Shown here: piece after piece, positions 42,695 through 51,523 of the stretch | Numbering within the stretch: the stretch's first letter is position 1 | Layout of the letters: every line of letters starts with the position of its first letter | DNA from: Cerasibacillus quisquiliarum | Lineage (GTDB): Bacteria > Bacillota > Bacilli > Bacillales > Amphibacillaceae | DNA: 64,000 nucleotides | Reading direction: 5' to 3' | Assembly: GCF_014202495.1 (NCBI RefSeq) | Contig: NZ_JACHHA010000002.1 | Span: 62,001 to 126,000 of the forward strand | The notes under the pieces: model-generated | What the model was told of the DNA's origin: nothing | The model's input: the letters and a program-made list of their open reading frames with translations, nothing else | The model's database searches: none | Made by a program: the position numbers and the translations under genes

Positions 42695-43261
42695 TTAGAA
42701 TATTTTTATTTTAAATTTCTTTTCGATAAATTCGATCACTTTAGCCGTGCGAAAGATAATTTTAGTTGATGAATGAATGGCATAATATTTTCCGATTGCT
42801 TTTCCGCCTACCGTTAAAGCTGCAACTAAGCTTGTCAAGATAACACTTAATACAATGTGAACACCCGATCCGTCTGTATATCCTAACAAATGTGATATTT
42901 GAATGACTACAACGGCGGTAGCAGTACCACTAACGATTCCAGATATATCACCAATCACATCATTACAAAAACTAGCGAATTTATCGGCATTGCGGATAAT
43001 TCGAATTGCTTCTTTTGCTCCTGGGATTTTCTCTGCTGCCATAGCATGAAATGGCTTTTCATCTGCAGCTGTTGCAGCAATACCAAGCATATCAAAAATA
43101 ACTCCAATAAAAACAATAAATAAAACAACAAGTAATCCTATAAGCCACATAACTTTACTCAATATCGATGATGAAATAACTGAAAAAATAGCCGCTAACA
43201 CAAATGTGATAACGGCAATTGTTAGACTGAACTTAATTGATCTTTTTATATTTGCATCCAT
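42695..43261 (-). CDS. oapA: OLE-associated membrane protein OapA
   Basis: A 188-residue protein with four predicted membrane helices (about 13-31, 36-58, 105-125, 133-153) and a basic C-terminus ending KKFKIKIF. A conserved acidic segment DKFASFCNDVIGD (Asp93, Asp101, Asp105) lies before helix 3. Its position just downstream of the OLE RNA and beyond ispA, its size and this motif identify it as OapA, which binds OLE RNA and holds it at the membrane. The family also resembles the DUF21 membrane domain. GAGGTATATA precedes the chosen ATG. Function is assigned by family and context. Confidence 0.85.
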   Translation of the reverse strand: MDANIKRSIKFSLTIAVITFVLAAIFSVISSSILSKVMWLIGLLVVLFIVFIGVIFDMLGIAATAADEKPFHAMAAEKIPGAKEAIRIIRNADKFASFCNDVIGDISGIVSGTATAVVVIQISHLLGYTDGSGVHIVLSVILTSLVAALTVGGKAIGKYYAIHSSTKIIFRTAKVIEFIEKKFKIKIF

Positions 43262-43319
43262 TATATACCTCATATAAATAAGTTTATTGATTATGTACGA
43301 AAGGAATGGTCATTTAAAT

Positions 43320-43906
43320 GGTAAAAACTATGGCTTAGGTCCAGTAGGTTTTCCCAGATGAATACCCTATGTTGCCATAAAGGCGGTTCCCCTTTAAATT
43401 CATCTTAGCACTGTCGCCAGGTGCTAGACTGGATTACCACTTAGTCCATACTATAATCCCATTTAAATGTCATTAGAACAGTCTAGGAGATTTCCTCAAC
43501 AGTCTTTAGCTATTCCCTAGCCTCTTTTGCAGTGTTGATTTCATAGAAATTAATTATTAATCAGTGGCCGCTAATTAATAATTAACCGTAACTCTAATCC
43601 CCTCAACCACCACTCAAGGCAGGCTACGCTGCATGTAAAGCTTCCCCTCACTCTTTATGCAGGTTCATACCCCATTCCATAAAAGTAACTTGGCTCAGTT
43701 ACTCTCACAGAGATGGGCCTCCACGGTAATTGGGTCAACGCCCACATGCCTTTGTGGATCGCCCAAAAACCTTAACTTCCAGCATTGACCCAAGGCTGGG
43801 CGCCTCAAGCCAACACAAGAAACTTCATCGATATGCCCTTTGGCGAATTTTTAGCCCCGCCTTCAGGAATAGAGGACTGACTAGAATACTGCACCATCCC
43901 TTTTTA
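43320..43906 (-). ncRNA. ole: OLE RNA (Ornate Large Extremophilic RNA)
   Basis: A long noncoding segment of about 590 nt, clearly less A+T-rich than its surroundings, sits between ispA and oapA and is read toward oapA. It contains many inverted repeats: a 9-bp TTGGGTCAA/TTGACCCAA stem (43730-43738 with 43785-43793), an enclosed CCACA/TGTGG helix, AGTAAC/GTTACT near 43684-43703, and a perfect 12-bp hairpin at 43550-43585. Size, structure and the ispA/oapA context match OLE RNA, an abundant, membrane-associated RNA of extremophilic and anaerobic Firmicutes linked to cold, alcohol and Mg2+ tolerance. Ends are approximate. Confidence 0.85.
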
Positions 43907-43913
43907 TATGTAT

Positions 43914-43922
43914 ATTATATCA
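43914..43922 (-). promoter_or_regulatory. Extended -10 promoter of the OLE RNA
   Basis: On the minus strand TGATATAAT is a perfect extended -10 (TGN-TATAAT). Transcription from it would start near 43906, right at the 5' edge of the structured region. The -35 is poor, as is usual with an extended -10. Confidence 0.6.
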
Positions 43923-43974
43923 TATTTCATATATTAAATCTATATTGATTTCATGCTTATGATTACGGTTAACT

Positions 43975-44856
43975 TCAATGATCTCGAGCGTTAAAATAGT
44001 CCACAATTTCTTCTAATAACTTTGTATTTGCTTTTGTCTTTCTTAATGATTCTTTTGCCGTATCCGCATGTTCATTACGTAATGCCATCGCTGCTTCCAA
44101 TCCTAACAATTTAGGATAGGTGCTTTTATTTAAATCTTCATCGCTTCCTGCAGCTTTACCTAACTTTTTATCATCACCAATGACATCCAGTATATCATCT
44201 TGGATTTGAAACAATAAACCTAGGTGATATGCAAATGACTCCAAATCCTTCAACTGATTTTCTGTAGCACCGCCAAGTATCGCTCCGGCTTTTACGGCAA
44301 ATTTAATTAATTCACCTGTCTTTAGGACGTGTATTTTCTCCAATTGATTCACATCTATTGTTTTATTTTCTGCATCAATATCAAGGATCTGGCCAGCGAC
44401 CATACCTTTCGGACCACTCGTTTCTGATAATAAACTTATAATCCTAACCTTTTCATCAGCTGTTAAGTGGTTATCATTAGCAATTAAGTAAAAACTATGT
44501 GTCAATAAAGCATCACCAGCTAATATAGCAGTTGCTTCATCGAATGCTTTGTGATTTGTTAACTTTCCACGGCGATAATCATCATCATCCATTGCAGGTA
44601 AATCATCATGAATTAATGAATAAGTATGAATAAGTTCTAACGCTGTAGGTGTGGAAAACACTCTTTCAAGCTCTGAATCAAACGCTTGATATGTTGCTAA
44701 TAAAAGTAATGGACGAATACGTTTTCCACCCGCTTCTAAAGAGTAAAGCATGGCCTTTTTTAAACGTGATGGAATATTAAGTCCACTAAAATGAATGTTA
44801 AATTGTTCGTCCATAATGATTTGTGTTTGTTTAATAAATTGTTGTAGTGTTCCCAC
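43975..44856 (-). CDS. ispA: Farnesyl diphosphate synthase (geranyltranstransferase)
   Basis: A 293-residue short-chain prenyl transferase. The first aspartate-rich motif is DDLPAMDDDDYRRG and the second is QIQDDILDVIGD; GGKRIRPLL and KTGELIKFA are also typical. It condenses IPP with DMAPP and GPP to give FPP. The start is a GTG with AGGAGG 7 bases upstream, 2 bases after xseB. In B. subtilis dxs follows; here the OLE RNA and oapA come next. Confidence 0.95.
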   Translation of the reverse strand: MGTLQQFIKQTQIIMDEQFNIHFSGLNIPSRLKKAMLYSLEAGGKRIRPLLLLATYQAFDSELERVFSTPTALELIHTYSLIHDDLPAMDDDDYRRGKLTNHKAFDEATAILAGDALLTHSFYLIANDNHLTADEKVRIISLLSETSGPKGMVAGQILDIDAENKTIDVNQLEKIHVLKTGELIKFAVKAGAILGGATENQLKDLESFAYHLGLLFQIQDDILDVIGDDKKLGKAAGSDEDLNKSTYPKLLGLEAAMALRNEHADTAKESLRKTKANTKLLEEIVDYFNARDH

Positions 44857-44858
44857 GT

Positions 44859-45089
44859 TTAATCCTCCTGTACTTCAAAAGGTAATGTTTCCCCTTGTTC
44901 ATTCATGATTTGGACCATTTTCTCTTGAACATGTGTTAATTTATTTGTACATATTTTTGATAATTCCATACCTTTTTGATAATATTCGAGGGCTTTTTCA
45001 ATCTCGACATCACCTTGTTCCAATTTTTCTACAATGGATTCGAGTTCTTTCATAGCCATTTCAAAAGTCATCTCTTTTTCCGATGTCAT
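44859..45089 (-). CDS. xseB: Exodeoxyribonuclease VII small subunit
   Basis: A 76-residue subunit with the two-helix pattern TFEMAMKELESIVEKLEQGD and LEYYQKGMELSKIC. It assembles with XseA to make the single-strand-specific exonuclease. It overlaps the end of xseA by 29 bases. AGGAGG lies about 8 bases before the ATG. Confidence 0.95.
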   Translation of the reverse strand: MTSEKEMTFEMAMKELESIVEKLEQGDVEIEKALEYYQKGMELSKICTNKLTHVQEKMVQIMNEQGETLPFEVQED

Positions 45090-46431
45090 TTTTCTCTTCC
45101 TCCTTATTTAATACTTGACATGTTAATAGAGCGTCTGAAATACGGACAGATATTTGATCATTCAGTTCAACTTGTTCACTTTTTTTAATAATTTTATTAT
45201 CTTTTGTATATGCTACTGAAAAACCTCGTTTTAAAACGCCTAAAGGATTGAGTAACATTAATTTATCAATCATGATATGAAGTGACTCTTTCTTATCTTC
45301 CATATACTTCGTCATCAATTTTTGCAAACGATTATTAAGTGTAACGTAATTATTGATTGCTTGTTCAAATTGACGCTTTGGAAAACTTCGTCTCAATCGG
45401 TTCTCTAGCTGGATGAAAGATTGTTGAATTTGTTGACTGGATTGTAAATTGAGTTTATTTAACTGCTCGATTAGTTTATCTAATTCTTGTTCTTTTTGTC
45501 TCATTAAATGTTCAGGGTATCTGAAAGCATACGCGTTTTTTAACCGATTGAGAACTGTTTGATACTGAGTTATTTGATGATCTAACAATTGATTTAACTG
45601 GTTTTTTAAAGCATTCGTTTTCTCTAATAATTGCTTACTTGATGGAACAGCGAGCTCTGCTGCACCTGTTGGTGTAGGTGCTCTTAAGTCTGCAACAAAG
45701 TCTGCTAAGGTTGTATCTGTTTCGTGACCAACTGCAGAAATAATTGGTATATTCGAATGAAATATCGCTTTGACGACAACTTCATCATTAAAACTCCATA
45801 ATTCTTCAATAGAACCACCACCACGTCCGACAATCAGGACATCAAAATCTTTTTGTTTATTCGCTAATTCAATAGCCCGTTTAATAGACTCACTAGCAGT
45901 AGGTCCCTGTACAAGTGTTGGAATCAGTGTTATTTGGGCAATTGGATATCGGCGTTTAATCGTCGTTATAATATCTCGTACAGCTGCACCTGTAGGAGAA
46001 GTTATCACACCGATATGTTTGGGGTATGGAGGTAAAGGTTTTTTATATTCTTTATTAAAGTATCCTTTTATTTCTAGTTTATTTTTTAATTGCTCATACG
46101 CCAGATAAAGTTCGCCAACTCCATCTGGTTCCATACTGTGAATATAAAGTTGGTATTGACCAGCGGCTTCAAAAACACTCACTTCACCTTTTATTAAAAC
46201 TTGCATCCCATCTTCTGGCATAAATTTTAAAAAACGATTGTTTCCTGCAAACATAACGGCTCGAATACGTGTTTGTTGATCTTTAATTGTCATATACATA
46301 TGACCACGATTATGATGTTTAAAATTCGATATTTCTCCTTTAAGCCATATCGTACGCAAATGTTTATCCGTGTCTAATTTTCGTTTAATATAACGTGTTA
46401 GCGCCGTTACTGTTAAATAACGTTCAATCAA
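45061..46431 (-). CDS. xseA: Exodeoxyribonuclease VII large subunit
   Basis: A 456-residue protein with an N-terminal OB-fold (LRTIWLKGEISNFKHHNRGH), a catalytic core (SPTGAAVRDIITTIKRRYP, IVGRGGGSIEELWSFND, SAVGHETDTTLADF) and a long coiled-coil arm (about 280-410). It degrades single-stranded DNA into oligonucleotides in recombination and repair. The start appears to be a TTG with AAAGG about 11 bases upstream; it overlaps the folD stop by 8 bases. Confidence 0.95.
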   Translation of the reverse strand: MIERYLTVTALTRYIKRKLDTDKHLRTIWLKGEISNFKHHNRGHMYMTIKDQQTRIRAVMFAGNNRFLKFMPEDGMQVLIKGEVSVFEAAGQYQLYIHSMEPDGVGELYLAYEQLKNKLEIKGYFNKEYKKPLPPYPKHIGVITSPTGAAVRDIITTIKRRYPIAQITLIPTLVQGPTASESIKRAIELANKQKDFDVLIVGRGGGSIEELWSFNDEVVVKAIFHSNIPIISAVGHETDTTLADFVADLRAPTPTGAAELAVPSSKQLLEKTNALKNQLNQLLDHQITQYQTVLNRLKNAYAFRYPEHLMRQKEQELDKLIEQLNKLNLQSSQQIQQSFIQLENRLRRSFPKRQFEQAINNYVTLNNRLQKLMTKYMEDKKESLHIMIDKLMLLNPLGVLKRGFSVAYTKDNKIIKKSEQVELNDQISVRISDALLTCQVLNKEEEKNDIGKRDDF

Positions 46432-47281
46432 TATGGGCCAATCCTTTCGCAGCTTTTATCGTGTTTTTTAAAAGCATCGTAATGGTCATTGGTCCGACAC
46501 CACGTGGAACTGGTGTAATATATGAGGCTTTGTCACTGACCGATTCAAAATCAACATCACCAGTCAATGACCCATCCTCGAGACGATTGATCCCTACATC
46601 AATAACAACGGCGCCTTTTTTAACATAATCAGATGTAATAACACGTGGTTTACCTATAGCAACGACTAAAATATCAGCTTGTGTTGTTAGTTCTTTTAAG
46701 TTTTCGGTTCTTGAGTGGCAGTATGTAACGGTTGAATGTTCATTCAATAATAATTGGCCGACAGGTTTTCCAACAATATTACTTCTTCCAATAATAACAG
46801 CATGTTTTCCTGCAATGGAAATTTGTTTTGATTTAAGCATCGTTATAATACCATATGGCGTACACGGTAAAAATGTATCTTGATTTGTCATCATACGGCC
46901 TATATTCACTGGGTGAAAACCATCAACATCTTTTTCTGGTCGAATCGCCTCAATAACATGTTGCTCCACAATATGATCTGGCAATGGAAGCTGTACTAAA
47001 ATGCCATGGACCCTCTTATCATCATTTAATTTATGAATCACTTCGAGTAGTTCTTTTTCTGAAATCGACTCTTCTAAATGGATAATTTCAGATGATATAC
47101 CCACTTCTTGTGAGGCCTTTTTTTTACCTGAAACATATGACTTCGATGCTGGATTATCTCCTACTAAAATAACCGTTAAATGTGGGTTTAACCCTTTTTC
47201 TTTTAAATCTAGGACTTCTTTTTTCATCTCTTGTTTTAGCTCTTTTGATAATTCTTTTCCGTTAATAAGTTTTGCTGTCAT
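46424..47281 (-). CDS. folD: Methylenetetrahydrofolate dehydrogenase/cyclohydrolase
   Basis: A 285-residue bifunctional enzyme that interconverts methylene-, methenyl- and formyl-THF. The catalytic Lys region is DNPASKSYVSGKKKAS, followed by VQLPLPDHI, the NADP-binding GRSNIVGKPVG and the signature PVPRGVGPMTIT. The ATG at 47279-47281 has AAAGG about 10 bases upstream and is preferred to two earlier in-frame ATGs, the first of which overlaps the nusB stop. It lies between nusB and xseA as in B. subtilis. Confidence 0.95.
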   Translation of the reverse strand: MTAKLINGKELSKELKQEMKKEVLDLKEKGLNPHLTVILVGDNPASKSYVSGKKKASQEVGISSEIIHLEESISEKELLEVIHKLNDDKRVHGILVQLPLPDHIVEQHVIEAIRPEKDVDGFHPVNIGRMMTNQDTFLPCTPYGIITMLKSKQISIAGKHAVIIGRSNIVGKPVGQLLLNEHSTVTYCHSRTENLKELTTQADILVVAIGKPRVITSDYVKKGAVVIDVGINRLEDGSLTGDVDFESVSDKASYITPVPRGVGPMTITMLLKNTIKAAKGLAHID

Positions 47282-47295
47282 ATTTGTCATACCTT

Positions 47296-47676
47296 TCATT
47301 TCACAATATTAGACAAGACACCATTTACAAATTTTCCAGATTGGTCATCTCCATATTTATTTGCAAGTTCAACCGCTTCATTTATGGTTACTTTTACTGG
47401 GATATCCTCAACATAAAGAATTTCATATGTCGCGATACGTAATATTGACCTTTCAACCATAGCAATTCGATTTAATGACCAATTTTTTAAATGTTGTTCG
47501 ATATGGTGATCAAGATCTGTCTTATGATGTAGAACACCATGTGTAATGTCGCTTAAATACGGATCTTTTGTTTCGTATTTTTCTAATTTAGCTTTCAAAT
47601 CTTCAGTTTCCATTTCATTCATATCAATTTGAAATAAGATTTGAAATGCTTTTTCTCTCGCTTCACGCCTTTTCAT
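47296..47676 (-). CDS. nusB: Transcription antitermination factor NusB
   Basis: A 126-residue all-helical protein beginning [18 protein letters not shown], with [19 protein letters not shown] and [14 protein letters not shown] typical of NusB. It binds boxA with S10 for rRNA antitermination. The ATG follows AAGGAG by 9 bases; an upstream TTG reading is less likely. Confidence 0.95.
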   Translation of the reverse strand: MKRREAREKAFQILFQIDMNEMETEDLKAKLEKYETKDPYLSDITHGVLHHKTDLDHHIEQHLKNWSLNRIAMVERSILRIATYEILYVEDIPVKVTINEAVELANKYGDDQSGKFVNGVLSNIVK

Positions 47677-47768
47677 CTCATATGACTCCTTCAAAAATAT
47701 CTCATATAAATCATATCACGATTCACTTTGCATTGCTATTGTCTATTATGTAGTATTAACAGTAAAAT

Positions 47769-47800
47769 CAAGGCCAAAAGAATCATTTTCTTTGGCCTTG
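47769..47800 (-). terminator. Terminator after yqhY
   Basis: CAAGGCCAAA / TTTGGCCTTG is a perfect 10-bp stem with a 12-base loop, followed on the minus strand by ATTTTAC. It lies between yqhY and nusB. Confidence 0.75.
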
Positions 47801-47808
47801 ATAAAATA

Positions 47809-48192
47809 TTAATTGGATTCGCTTTTATTCATTTCAATACCGACAACATGAATATTTATTTCTGCTATGTCTAACGCTGTCATTGTCTTAAGAGTTTGTC
47901 TAATATTAGTTTGTGCTTTTTGAGCGACTTCTGGAATAGAAACCCCAAATTTTAATTTGACAAATAAATCGATAACAATATTGTCATCACTTAGTTCAAC
48001 CTTAACACCTTTCTTATGAGACTTCTTACCGAATGCTTCTACTACACCGGTGGCAAAATTACCTTGCATCGCTGCAATACCTTCTACTTCAGAAGCTGCA
48101 ATACCAGCTATGACCTCAATCACTTCTGGAGCAATTTCAACCTTACCTAAACCTGTATGCTCACCTACATTTACTGAATTATTTTCCTGCAT
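47809..48192 (-). CDS. yqhY: Asp23/Gls24 family protein YqhY
   Basis: A 127-residue DUF322 (Asp23/Gls24) protein. The signature EVIEVIAGIAASEVEGIAAM and the LKFGVSIPEVAQKAQTNIRQ segment match YqhY. In B. subtilis yqhY lies downstream of accBC and is linked to control of acetyl-CoA carboxylase; loss of it selects acc mutations. It is 12 bases after accC, so the same functional link is likely here. Cytosolic; no membrane segment. Confidence 0.92.
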   Translation of the reverse strand: MQENNSVNVGEHTGLGKVEIAPEVIEVIAGIAASEVEGIAAMQGNFATGVVEAFGKKSHKKGVKVELSDDNIVIDLFVKLKFGVSIPEVAQKAQTNIRQTLKTMTALDIAEINIHVVGIEMNKSESN

Positions 48193-48204
48193 TATCTCAC
48201 TCCT

Positions 48205-49566
48205 CTAATCGTTTTGACTGTCAACGATTGGATAGTCTTTTAAGAAATTTGTATTAAAATCACCTTTCATGAAGATATCATGTTCCATTAAAGCATGATG
48301 AAATGGAATGGTCGTATAGACACCTTCGATAACAAATTCCTCCAACGCCCGTTTCATTCGCTTTATCGCTTCTTCACGATTTGAACCATAAGTAATTAAT
48401 TTTGCAATCATCGAGTCATAATGTGGTGGAATTGTATAACCAGAATAAACGGATGAATCAACCCTAACACCTAATCCACCCGGGGGAAGATACATCTCAA
48501 TTTTTCCAGGTGATGGCATAAATTGTTTAAAAGGATTTTCCGCATTAATACGACATTCAATTGACCAACCATTCAATACGACATCTTCTTGTTTAATACT
48601 TAAAGGTTCATTGTTCGCTATTTTAATTTGCTCTTTAATTAAGTCTACACCGGTCACCATTTCAGTAACAGGGTGTTCAACCTGAATACGTGTGTTCATT
48701 TCCATAAAATAAAATTGATTTGTTGAACGATCAAATATAAATTCAATTGTACCTGCCCCAACATAGTTAACAGCTTCAGCTGCTTTAATAGCTGCTTCAC
48801 CCATCTTCTGGCGAATATCTGATGTGATTGCTGGGGATGGTGTTTCCTCTACAAGTTTTTGTAAACGTCGTTGGATTGAACAGTCTCTTTCACCTAAATG
48901 TATCACATTTCCATATTGATCTGCTAGTATTTGTATTTCTACATGGCGAAAGTCTTCAATATACTTTTCAAGATATACGCCTGGATTTCCAAAAGCCTTT
49001 TCTGCTTCTTTTTGTGTTACTTTTATACCTTTCAAAAGTTCCTTATCATCATACGCAACACGTATACCTCTTCCACCACCACCAGCTGTTGCTTTAATGA
49101 TAACAGGATAACCTATTTTTTTCGCTACTTGTAACGCTTCGTTTTCATCAACAATGACACCGTCTGAACCTGGAACAATAGGAACATCAGCTTGTCTCAT
49201 CGTTTCACGTGCGACATCTTTAATGCCCATTTTTTGAATGGCTTCCGGTGAAGGTCCGACAAAAACAATTGAACAAGCTTTACACACTTCAGCAAAATCA
49301 ACATTTTCAGCTAGAAAACCATAACCTGGATGAATGGCATCTACATTTGTTAAAGTAGCGACACTCATAATATTAGTGATGTTTAAGTAGCTTTCTGTAC
49401 TTGGATAAGGACCAATACAATACGCTTCATCTGCTAACTGCACATGAAGGGATTCTTGGTCTGCTTCTGAATAAACAGCTACTGTTTTTATTCCAAGTTC
49501 TTTACATGCGCGAATGATACGTACTGCAATTTCGCCCCTATTTGCAATTAACAGTTTACTTATCAA
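48205..49566 (-). CDS. accC: Acetyl-CoA carboxylase, biotin carboxylase subunit
   Basis: A 453-residue biotin carboxylase. The N-terminal domain ([18 protein letters not shown]), the ATP-grasp domain with [26 protein letters not shown] and [16 protein letters not shown], and the C-terminal domain ([16 protein letters not shown]) are complete. It carboxylates biotin on AccB for malonyl-CoA synthesis. I start it at the TTG 49564-49566; the ATG six codons earlier lies within the GAGGGG ribosome binding site. accB is 14 bases upstream. Confidence 0.95.
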   Translation of the reverse strand: MISKLLIANRGEIAVRIIRACKELGIKTVAVYSEADQESLHVQLADEAYCIGPYPSTESYLNITNIMSVATLTNVDAIHPGYGFLAENVDFAEVCKACSIVFVGPSPEAIQKMGIKDVARETMRQADVPIVPGSDGVIVDENEALQVAKKIGYPVIIKATAGGGGRGIRVAYDDKELLKGIKVTQKEAEKAFGNPGVYLEKYIEDFRHVEIQILADQYGNVIHLGERDCSIQRRLQKLVEETPSPAITSDIRQKMGEAAIKAAEAVNYVGAGTIEFIFDRSTNQFYFMEMNTRIQVEHPVTEMVTGVDLIKEQIKIANNEPLSIKQEDVVLNGWSIECRINAENPFKQFMPSPGKIEMYLPPGGLGVRVDSSVYSGYTIPPHYDSMIAKLITYGSNREEAIKRMKRALEEFVIEGVYTTIPFHHALMEHDIFMKGDFNTNFLKDYPIVDSQND

Positions 49567-49580
49567 TTGATTTCGTCCCC

Positions 49581-50090
49581 TCATTTCGTTTTAACTCTGA
49601 ATAATGGTTGCCCGTATTCAACAAGTTCACCATTATCAACTAAGATTTCTACAATCTCTCCCGAAACTTCCGCTTCAATTTCGTTAAATAGTTTCATCGC
49701 TTCTAATATACATACAATCGTATCTTTTTCAACTTTACTACCTACTTGTACGTATGGAGCACTTTCAGGGCTTGGTGCTGCATAAAATGTTCCGACCATT
49801 GGCGAAATAATTTCATGATCGTAATCAACTGATCTTGTGTTTTGACCATCGTTATTCAATTGTCTCTCTGGGTTAGAATCAGATTGTTGCATTGGTTCAA
49901 CAACGGTTTCGGATTGTTGTACTTGAGGATCACTTGGTTGAACTGGTTGATATACTGTAACACCTTCATTTTTATTATTTCGATGCTTTTTTAGCTTAAG
50001 CTCTATCCCATCTGTTTCATATTTAAATTCATCAATTGACGATTCGTCTATCATCTTTATGATTTCACGAAGTTCTTCGAGTTTTAGCAT
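49581..50090 (-). CDS. accB: Acetyl-CoA carboxylase, biotin carboxyl carrier protein
   Basis: A 169-residue carrier: an N-terminal segment ([17 protein letters not shown]), a Gln/Pro/Ser-rich linker (about 40-85), and a biotinyl domain with Lys133 in [11 protein letters not shown] and the thumb [20 protein letters not shown] lies 6 bases before the ATG; a GTG inside it is rejected. It is the first gene of accB-accC-yqhY, downstream of the spoIIIA operon as in B. subtilis. Confidence 0.95.
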   Translation of the reverse strand: MLKLEELREIIKMIDESSIDEFKYETDGIELKLKKHRNNKNEGVTVYQPVQPSDPQVQQSETVVEPMQQSDSNPERQLNNDGQNTRSVDYDHEIISPMVGTFYAAPSPESAPYVQVGSKVEKDTIVCILEAMKLFNEIEAEVSGEIVEILVDNGELVEYGQPLFRVKTK

Positions 50091-50292
50091 TAGTGACACC
50101 TCTCAACAGTAATTTTTTATTATTAGGTATTAATAACTCCTCTTAATATTTTACGCTAACTTCAATGTAAAGTTCAATAGATAACATTATTTTGTTTATT
50201 ATTTGCTGAGCAAAGGAGTAAGATGTTGCGTCTAATGTTTTGAAACAAGTATAACAGGATTGAATTTTTGATGCGACTTAGAAATAATAAAT

Positions 50293-50329
50293 AGAAAATG
50301 ATTTAGGAGTACTGCCTAAATCATTTTCT
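50293..50329 (-). terminator. Terminator after the spoIIIA operon
   Basis: AGAAAATGATTTAGG / CCTAAATCATTTTCT is a perfect 15-bp stem with a 7-base loop just after spoIIIAH. The T run is short, but stem strength and place fit an operon terminator. Confidence 0.8.
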
Positions 50330-50339
50330 ATTTAAGTTC

Positions 50340-50885
50340 TTATTTTGTTGCCTTCATCTCTTGAAAAATAACATCCACAGTCAAGTCTCCAAACTCATCT
50401 CGAACAAGTTGCATAATATGGTCAACTTCTTCTTTAGATAGCGTTTCTTCTTTTATGTGAACTTGTACCTTTTCTCCATCTGATCGAACTAAAACATCTT
50501 CATATTCTTTCTCGGCTATAAGCATCTTTTCTAAAATAAACTCTTTTGAAGCCGTTTTCTCTAATTGTTCAATCGTATTTAATGCGTCATTCTTTTCTTC
50601 TGATGTGGCATCACTTGAGGCTACAATATCTTTAAGTCGATCTCGCGTCCGACTTCTTTCATCCTCAATATTCATTCGAATTGTTGTAAATACTTCATCT
50701 TCACTTCCACTCGTTACATTTACATCAACCCCCTCATCATCACGATCGGATGGTTGCTCGATATCTGATGTCGGATCGTTTTTAAAGGCTAAATCTTCTC
50801 TGTCTGGAGATAAAACGTAATAAACACTAAGGACTATAATGAGACTTAACATTGTCAACAACCAAACAGTTTGTTTTTTCAACAT
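50340..50885 (-). CDS. spoIIIAH: Stage III sporulation protein AH
   Basis: A 181-residue protein with one N-terminal membrane helix (about 6-26), an acidic linker and a C-terminal ring-building (YscJ-like) domain. SpoIIIAH on the mother-cell side joins SpoIIQ from the forespore to make the channel across the two membranes. Motifs RSRTRDRLKDIVAS and EKTASKEFILEKML are close to the family. It is the last gene of the operon; AAGGAGG precedes the ATG. Confidence 0.93.
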   Translation of the reverse strand: MLKKQTVWLLTMLSLIIVLSVYYVLSPDREDLAFKNDPTSDIEQPSDRDDEGVDVNVTSGSEDEVFTTIRMNIEDERSRTRDRLKDIVASSDATSEEKNDALNTIEQLEKTASKEFILEKMLIAEKEYEDVLVRSDGEKVQVHIKEETLSKEEVDHIMQLVRDEFGDLTVDVIFQEMKATK

Positions 50886-50896
50886 GCTATTCCTCC

Positions 50897-51520
50897 TTAA
50901 TTTTTTGGCATCACTGATACACGGTGAGTCGGAACATCAAGAACTTTAGAAACAGCTTCAAGAATAGCTTTTTTTACAGATGCATTTTCTACCCCTTTTG
51001 CTATGACAATCACTCCACGAACATGTGGTTTTTTTGTTTGTACTTGTAAAGGCGTTTCTTTATCACCTTGTCTGATTACAACAACTTGTGTTTCTTCAGT
51101 CGTTTCTTCAATTTGTCGACTACCACCACTTTGATCCTCTTCATCTGTTACTTGATTACCACTGATTAAATTTTTCTCATATATTTTTATATTTGTTGAA
51201 TCTAAATTGACCATCACTTGAACTTCAGATATACCTTTTATATTTTCAAGAATGGTCTGCAATTGTTTTTCATAGCTCTTCTCTAGTTCGGAATAATCTG
51301 ATTGCGAAGTTGCATCTGAATACGTTCTAGTGGATGGTGATGTAACTTGATTTTCATCGTTTAATGTGATTAATGTGTCATCTTGTTTTGTGGGAGTCAT
51401 AAATTGATTGACCATTAATATAAGCAGACCTACAAGTCCAATTAATATCATATAACTTCTTATAGATGGTTTTTCATCCTTTTTTCCTTTCGATAAAAAA
51501 TCTTTTAATTTCTGTAACAA
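50897..51520 (-). CDS. spoIIIAG: Stage III sporulation protein AG
   Basis: A 207-residue protein with one membrane helix (about 22-41) and a mother-cell domain that forms the large ring of the feeding tube. The ring-building motif appears around YEKQLQTILENIKGISEVQV and the C-terminal KPHVRGVIVIAKGV, KAILEAVSKVLDVPTHRV. The start is a TTG with GGAGGGG about 8 bases upstream. It lies 11 bases before spoIIIAH. Confidence 0.93.
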   Translation of the reverse strand: MLQKLKDFLSKGKKDEKPSIRSYMILIGLVGLLILMVNQFMTPTKQDDTLITLNDENQVTSPSTRTYSDATSQSDYSELEKSYEKQLQTILENIKGISEVQVMVNLDSTNIKIYEKNLISGNQVTDEEDQSGGSRQIEETTEETQVVVIRQGDKETPLQVQTKKPHVRGVIVIAKGVENASVKKAILEAVSKVLDVPTHRVSVMPKN

Positions 51521-51523
51521 AAC

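Noticed and set aside
43730-43948. Plus-strand frame of 72 codons over the OLE region
   Set aside because: It is antisense to the structured RNA, has no ribosome binding site and no family-like pattern.
48205-49566. Arg instead of Lys in the glycine-rich ATP loop of AccC (GGGGRG)
   Set aside because: This variant also occurs in active biotin carboxylases such as the E. coli enzyme, so it is not evidence of inactivation.
50120-50150. TTATTA...TAATAA inverted sequence upstream of accB, considered as a FapR or other operator
   Set aside because: Pure A/T symmetry is expected by chance in this background and it does not match FapR sites well.
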